Assembly (NCBI RefSeq): GCF_006385555.1
Contig: NZ_CP041036.1
Location: forward strand, 930,001-994,000
Direction: 5' to 3'
Length of the DNA stretch: 64,000 nucleotides
Origin: Shewanella polaris
GTDB lineage: Bacteria > Pseudomonadota > Gammaproteobacteria > Enterobacterales > Shewanellaceae
Program-made: the position numbers and the translations under genes
Shown here: positions 59,324 to 64,000 of the stretch, piece by piece
Position numbering within the stretch: position 1 is the stretch's first letter
Layout of the letters: every line of letters begins with the position of its first letter
The notes under the pieces: model-generated
Database searches by the model: none
Seen by the model: only the letters and a program-made list of their open reading frames with translations
What the model was told of the DNA's origin: nothing

Positions 59324-61111
59324 TTAAATCGCAACAGTTACTTTGTTTAACCAGGCTAACTCGTCACCTTGCATTAATGGTGCTAAGGTTTGACGTACTT
59401 TTTGCTGATATTGATTAAACCAATTCACTTCAAAATCAGTTAACAATGAGGTATCGATTAAGCGTGCATCCATTGGTATATGGGTTAATACATCAAACTC
59501 GTACATTTCACGCTCTGCACCTTGTAGCGCTTGGCAAGGTTGAACGGTTACTAGGTTTTCGATGCGAATTCCAAAGGCATCGGCACGGTAGTAGCCAGGT
59601 TCATTCGATAAAACCATGCCTGACAGCAGTGCCACGCCATTAAGGTTTTTACCTATGCGTTGTGGGCCTTCATGAACACTTAAAAAGTGACCGACACCGT
59701 GACCTGTTCCGTGATCGTAATCAAAACCGTGTTGCCATAAATACTGACGGGCAAAGCCATCAAGTTGTTGGCCCGTAGTCCCTTTTGGAAAGCGTGCGGT
59801 ATCTAACGCGATATGGCCTTTTAACACCAAGGTAACCATTTTCTTCTGCTCGTCGGTTACCTTACCAATGGCGACGGTGCGGGTGACATCTGTTGTGCCG
59901 TCTAGGTATTGGGCGCCTGAATCGACCAAGTAAATGCTGTCCATGGTCATGGTGCTTGGAGTGCCATTATTGTGGTTGTAATGGCACATGGCAGCATTGG
60001 CACCAGTGGCTGAAATAGTGTCAAAGCTTGGTTCGCGATACAGCGGGTCTTGTAATCTAAAGCTTTCTAATTTGTCAGCCAGTTGTGCTTCATCGTGCAT
60101 AATGTTCTGTTCGACTTGGCTGTCTAACCAGGCTAAAAAACGGCTAACGGCAGCGCCATCACGAATATGACACGCTCGCATACCAGCTAATTCGGCATCA
60201 TTCTTTTGTGCTTTAGGTAATGCAACAGGGTCAGTGCCAACAATCAGTTTAGCGCCGCCTTTTTGTGCCAGTAATTGCGAATAGGCGTTGGCAGAATGAG
60301 GGTCGGCTAATAACTTCACACCATCCATTTGTGCAAGTACGGTAGCCAGTTCAGCTTCATCTTTAAAACTTACCCCTGCACCTACGTGTTGTTCAATATT
60401 TTGCGGCACTTTAGCTAAATCGGTAAAAAAGGTCATGTCGCCATTGGTAGATAATAATCCGCAGCCAAGTATGACGGGGAAGCGTGGAACGTCGTTACCA
60501 CGGATATTCAGTAACCAACAACATGAATCTAATGCGGCAATAAGGGCAACATCGGCACCTTGCTTATTAATCAATTGACCAATTTGTTGACGTTTCTCGA
60601 CACTATTACGTCCAGCGCCTTGGTGGCTAAATAAAGTCATGGTGGATGCTGACGGTGCAGGGCGGTCTAACCAACTGACATCAATCGGGTTGTTATCCAC
60701 TTCAACTAAATTGATTTGGGCTTTATCAAATTGCGCTTTAGTTTGTTGATACCAAGCTAGGGTATGTAGGCGACTGTCTATGCCGACGCTCGATCCTGCA
60801 GGTAATGTATTGATTAACCAGTCAATTTGTGGGTCGTCATGCAAGCTTAAATACTCAAATAAGTTACCGTCTACTTGTTGGCGCACTTGCACCGTGTAAC
60901 GGCCGTCGGTAAATATTGCCGCGCGGTCTTTTAGCACGATTGCCATGCCTGCAGAACCCGTAAAACCAGTAGCCCAATGTAAACGCTCATTACGAGCAGG
61001 CACATATTCACCTAAATATTCGTCAGCGCGGGGAATAATGAATGCATCTATTTGGTTGACTTCAAGCTGCTGGCGAATGGCGTTAAGGCGGGTAGCAATA
61101 ATATTGGACAT
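59324..61111 (-). CDS. Aminopeptidase P family protein (M24B, long form)
   Basis: A 595-residue three-domain enzyme of the XPNPEP1 type: two creatinase-like N domains (1-310) and a C-terminal pita-bread domain. The five metal ligands are present: Asp in YLVDSGAQY and DVTRTVA, His in HGTGHGVGHFL, Glu in SNEPGYY and IRIENLV. It removes N-terminal residues ahead of proline, in the cytoplasm. It is longer than E. coli PepP (about 440). It is divergent from a second M24 gene. Confidence 0.92.
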   Translation of the reverse strand: MSNIIATRLNAIRQQLEVNQIDAFIIPRADEYLGEYVPARNERLHWATGFTGSAGMAIVLKDRAAIFTDGRYTVQVRQQVDGNLFEYLSLHDDPQIDWLINTLPAGSSVGIDSRLHTLAWYQQTKAQFDKAQINLVEVDNNPIDVSWLDRPAPSASTMTLFSHQGAGRNSVEKRQQIGQLINKQGADVALIAALDSCCWLLNIRGNDVPRFPVILGCGLLSTNGDMTFFTDLAKVPQNIEQHVGAGVSFKDEAELATVLAQMDGVKLLADPHSANAYSQLLAQKGGAKLIVGTDPVALPKAQKNDAELAGMRACHIRDGAAVSRFLAWLDSQVEQNIMHDEAQLADKLESFRLQDPLYREPSFDTISATGANAAMCHYNHNNGTPSTMTMDSIYLVDSGAQYLDGTTDVTRTVAIGKVTDEQKKMVTLVLKGHIALDTARFPKGTTGQQLDGFARQYLWQHGFDYDHGTGHGVGHFLSVHEGPQRIGKNLNGVALLSGMVLSNEPGYYRADAFGIRIENLVTVQPCQALQGAEREMYEFDVLTHIPMDARLIDTSLLTDFEVNWFNQYQQKVRQTLAPLMQGDELAWLNKVTVAI

Positions 61112-61244
61112 GGTTTCTCCGTTGGAGGCGACTGATGAACTCAGCTCTGTAGAATGAGCCTCGATTATCGCAAGTGTGACGGTAAACTGGCAAGCGAAGT
61201 CGCTTAGATAATGTTTATCAGGCAGATAAAAATTGTAAACTTAT

Positions 61245-61256
61245 ATTGTATACAAT
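61245..61256. promoter_or_regulatory. Palindrome between the two M24 peptidase genes
   Basis: ATTGTATACAAT is a perfect 12-base palindrome of the TTGTATACAA form bound by many GntR-family repressors. It lies about 130 bases from one start and 410 from the other in a 555-base gap that otherwise shows no hairpin or small gene. No regulator gene is nearby. Confidence 0.45.
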
Positions 61257-61666
61257 GGTAACAAAGCGATGTAGACGGTATCCTTGTCGGCATTGATTAT
61301 CTTGTGTATTTGAACAAGGTAAAACGATTTGATTTAATCAATCTGTTGCTAGATTTGGGCCTGTTGATCTTTGCCGGTTAAATTTTGTTCGAGATAAAAA
61401 CGTTTTAATCGAGGCGAGTGGATTGCTGCCTAGCAATCTAAGCACCACTTGCTTAACAAAGAATCACTCAACAAAGAGTAAAACGTTTTTAACCGAACCC
61501 TTCGGGCAGCGTTTGTTGTTCATTTCTACTGCGTTATCGGCTTCTAATGTAGAATAACTACACTACAAAGCCTCTGCCTTGTATAAAGGAACAACAATTC
61601 ACTGCAAAAACAACCTTGAAAGATCCACAGGCCCTAATAACAATAAAAATAACCAAAGGAAAACCT

Positions 61667-62881
61667 ATGACAATCGGTGTCGGCGGCGTTAGTCCGCAAC
61701 AAGCATTAGCCACACTTATTAATATGACTCACGGCGTAGCTGCGATAAGTGATGATGAATTTAATCAGCGAATTCAACATGCACAACGATTGATGGCGCA
61801 ACACGGTTTAGAAGCAATCTATGTTAATGCCGGTACTAATTTGTACTATTTTACGGGTACCCGTTGGTTTGCCAGCGAACGTATGGTGGGTGCGATCATT
61901 CCTGCTGTAGGTGAGGTTCAGTATATTGCTCCTGCATTTGAACTCGATACATTACAGGGTTATATGACCATTAAAGGTCAAGTGAATACATGGCATGAGG
62001 ATGAAAGCCCGTACCAGATTTTTGCCAATGTGCTAGATAACATTGGCTTGAGCCAAGCAAAAATCGGTATTGATGAGTCAACTGCCTTTTTCATTAGCGA
62101 TGGCATTGCTCAAGCGGCTCCACAACATCGATTTGTAAGTGCGACCACAGTAACTGCTGGATGTCGGATGATTAAGTCGGTTACCGAAATTGCCTTAATG
62201 CAACGCGCTAAAGACATGACACTTGAAGTGCATAAAGCAACTGCCAGTATCTTACGTGAAGGCATTACCACTGCAGAAGTCGAAGACTTTATTAACCAAG
62301 CTCACTATGCCGTGGGTGCAGCCAAAGGTTCGTATTTTTGCATCGTTCTATTTGGTGAAGATACCGCTTATCCGCATGGGGTTAAATCACCTAAAGTCCT
62401 TGAAAAAAATGACACCGTATTGATTGATACTGGTTGCCAGTTACAAGGCTATAACTCTGATATTACTCGTACTTACGTATTTGGTGAGCCAAATGCTCGT
62501 CAGCGTCAATTATGGCAACTTGAACAGGATGCACAAATTGCTGCTTTTGATGCTGCTACGTTAGGGACTCTGTGTAGTGACGTGGATGCGGCTGCTCGAA
62601 CAGTATTAGAAGCCGCAGGGTTTGGACCAGATTATAAGGTGCCAGGTTTACCTCATCGAACGGGTCATGGCATTGGCTTAGATATTCATGAATGGCCATA
62701 TTTAGTGCGAAATGATATGACGCCACTGGAAGTGGGTATGTGTTTTAGTAATGAGCCAATGTTATGTGTGCCAGGTGAGTTTGGCATACGCCATGAAGAT
62801 CATTTTTACATGACTGACCAAGGGCCAAAATGGTTTACCGCGCCAGCTAAATCGATTGATGATCCATTTTATTTGGCTTAA
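61667..62881 (+). CDS. M24 family Xaa-Pro dipeptidase-like protein
   Basis: A 404-residue peptidase with creatinase-like N domain and catalytic C domain. Metal ligands: Asp in VLIDTGCQ and SDITRTYV, His in HRTGHGIGLDIHEW, Glu in SNEPMLC and IRHEDHF. It would cut dipeptides or peptides ending before proline. I chose ATG 61667 (MTIGVGGVSP) with AAGGA upstream, not 61616. It may share substrates with the divergent aminopeptidase P. Confidence 0.9.
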   Translation: MTIGVGGVSPQQALATLINMTHGVAAISDDEFNQRIQHAQRLMAQHGLEAIYVNAGTNLYYFTGTRWFASERMVGAIIPAVGEVQYIAPAFELDTLQGYMTIKGQVNTWHEDESPYQIFANVLDNIGLSQAKIGIDESTAFFISDGIAQAAPQHRFVSATTVTAGCRMIKSVTEIALMQRAKDMTLEVHKATASILREGITTAEVEDFINQAHYAVGAAKGSYFCIVLFGEDTAYPHGVKSPKVLEKNDTVLIDTGCQLQGYNSDITRTYVFGEPNARQRQLWQLEQDAQIAAFDAATLGTLCSDVDAAARTVLEAAGFGPDYKVPGLPHRTGHGIGLDIHEWPYLVRNDMTPLEVGMCFSNEPMLCVPGEFGIRHEDHFYMTDQGPKWFTAPAKSIDDPFYLA

Positions 62882-62893
62882 CAAATTGAGAAT

Positions 62894-62934
62894 AACAGCA
62901 TGGGTTAGCAGATTTATCGCTAACCCATGCTGTT
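62894..62934 (+). terminator. Long perfect hairpin after the dipeptidase gene
   Basis: AACAGCATGGGTTAGC pairs base for base with its complement around a 9-base loop, 13 bases past the stop. The T run is missing (AAATTGTATTT follows). It probably serves as the transcript end. The remaining 250 bases to the J-domain gene show no other element. Confidence 0.6.
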
Positions 62935-63181
62935 AAATTGTATTTCATCTTTACTCTTTCAGCTATAACCGCTAATCCAACCACAATTTATTTTATGTTG
63001 AATGACGACTTATCGTTTAGCGGTTAAGGTCCCATCGATAGCAGTTATCTGTGCTGATATGTTAGTGTTAATTGCTGACATCAGGCTATCTCTGTTATCA
63101 TTGACGATCAATTATTCATATTTTTATGAATGACAATATTTGTCTACCTTTTGATAGCATCATCGCCTACAGGTAACCTTT

Positions 63182-63466
63182 ATGATTAACCACTTCACCG
63201 TGCTTGGCGTCAAAGCTAGTGCAAAAGAAGATGAAATAAAAAAAGCCTATAAACGCTTATCCAATAAGTATCACCCAGATAAATTACTCTCAGCTTCTGA
63301 TGAAGAAAGACAGCAGGCCGCAGTTCAGCTTCAACGAGTGAAACAAGCCTATGACGTGTTGAGTGATAAAAAGCTAAGAAACGCGTTTATTAAAGATTTT
63401 AACAATGTAATAGTGACCGATCCTAACGCCGCAATGTGCGAGTTGTGGGACCAACTTTACCCTTGA
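63182..63466 (+). CDS. Minimal J-domain protein
   Basis: A 94-residue protein that is almost only a J domain: helix II basic (KKAYKRLSNKY), HPD in YHPDKL, then VKQAYDVLSDKKLRNAF. A short tail ends AAMCELWDQLYP. There is no Gly/Phe region, zinc finger or membrane anchor, so it should stimulate a Hsp70 for a special client. AGGTAACC precedes the ATG. A gene for an acidic protein follows 8 bases later. Confidence 0.88.
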   Translation: MINHFTVLGVKASAKEDEIKKAYKRLSNKYHPDKLLSASDEERQQAAVQLQRVKQAYDVLSDKKLRNAFIKDFNNVIVTDPNAAMCELWDQLYP

Positions 63467-63473
63467 GCACCCA

Positions 63474-64000
63474 ATGCCTAAATCATTAAATCTTATTCGT
63501 ATTCAAGAGCTTAAAAGTAACGCCTACGACACTATTGAATCATACAATGATTCTGATAGTCCCAATGCTTTGGATAATTTCACCCGCCAGATAAAGCAGG
63601 TGTTACTGGCCGATATCAGCATTCTTTCCTCTGTTCCAGAGTATTTACCAATCGCTTTATTTGGTCATGTGAAGTTTTCACCTGAATCTATGATTAAGTG
63701 GTCTTACTGGATTGATAATGCCATTCAACCCGAGTGGGATGATTTTAAGGTGAGCATTGCTTTCAATAATGACGACATTCCGTTAGTACAAGCTATTCGC
63801 GGTAAAAGTGAGTCTTTGCTGATCGAAAGCTGCGCAGTGCTATATCTATTGAATCAAGACATCAATGGCAGTGGCAAAAAAGCTAAACCGCCTCACAGTG
63901 AAGACGATGAATACGGCCAGTCAAACGATGACTATGATCAAGACGATGAAGATAGTGAGGAAGAAGGCTATTACGATCAATATGATGACGAGGACAGATA
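63474..64000 (+). CDS. Acidic-tailed protein downstream of the J-domain gene, 3' end at window edge
   Basis: The frame opens at ATG 63474 (MPKSLNLIRIQELKSNAYD), 8 bases after the J-domain stop, and stays open for 175 codons to the last base; the last two bases are TA, so the stop may be next. The first 130 residues look globular. The last 40 are almost all Asp, Glu, Tyr and Gln (such as DDYDQDDEDSEEEGYYDQYD). I do not recognise the family. Tight spacing suggests one operon and perhaps a client or partner of the J protein. Confidence 0.78.
   Translation, partial: MPKSLNLIRIQELKSNAYDTIESYNDSDSPNALDNFTRQIKQVLLADISILSSVPEYLPIALFGHVKFSPESMIKWSYWIDNAIQPEWDDFKVSIAFNNDDIPLVQAIRGKSESLLIESCAVLYLLNQDINGSGKKAKPPHSEDDEYGQSNDDYDQDDEDSEEEGYYDQYDDEDR

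Noticed and set aside
63182..63466. J-domain gene as a truncated DnaJ
   Set aside because: It has its own ribosome site and ends in a non-DnaJ tail, and no zinc-finger remnants follow; a genuine short J protein is more likely.

Overview
The window reads as a stretch of chromosome from a marine gammaproteobacterium of the Shewanella type. The evidence is the AT-leaning DNA with dense two-strand gene packing, close matches to Shewanella/Alteromonadales families (DUF3718, DUF3144, MSHA-like pilins, an AmgK/MurU pair beside lptD and djlA), and the conserved blocks ispB // rplU-rpmA-obgE and lptD-surA-pdxA-rsmA-apaG-apaH. The species is an inference. I see no tRNA or rRNA gene, CRISPR array, insertion sequence or prophage.

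Region 1 (1-11.2 kb): the end of a DUF2804 gene, a membrane fatty-acid hydroxylase/sterol desaturase and a methyltransferase, then a minus-strand alginate operon: a frameshifted small secreted-protein gene, PL6 lyase, PL17 oligoalginate lyase, KdgF, an ExuT-like MFS carrier and KdgK. A terminator closes it, and it lies opposite a FadR/GntR-type regulator gene with ACCAATTGGT-type palindromes between. PL6 and PL17 would cut alginate to monouronate, KdgF would convert this to the keto form, and KdgK would phosphorylate KDG. The reductase and the KDPG aldolase needed to finish the route are not here.

Region 2 (11.2-25.3 kb) is a mixed accessory/housekeeping stretch: rlmG, two isolated type IV pilin-like genes, an ABC exporter, a FadD-type acyl-CoA ligase with a PsrA-like palindrome, a TonB-dependent receptor with a CRP-like site, a DsbD-like thioredoxin protein, a LysE exporter, ung and ispB.

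Region 3 (25.6-45.7 kb) is mostly core: rplU, rpmA, obgE, a split ThrE exporter, folA, a chemoreceptor, apaH-apaG-rsmA-pdxA-surA-lptD, amgK-murU-djlA, a hydroxyacid dehydrogenase, purT and a peroxiredoxin.

Region 4 (45.8-58.8 kb) holds rhlE and then the most distinctive system, a complete nine-gene N-ATPase operon in the order atpD-C-Q-R-B-E-F-A-G. It has no separate delta gene; the b subunit carries a delta-like tail, and the c subunit has two membrane carboxylates. Beyond it are a purine-type NCS2 permease with a long leader and a second-type FtsH protease. The gap between the ATPase and the permease holds what looks like gene debris and an FNR-like box.

Region 5 (59.3-64 kb): two divergent M24 metallopeptidases around an ATTGTATACAAT palindrome, then a minimal J-domain protein followed closely by an acidic-tailed protein cut by the window end.
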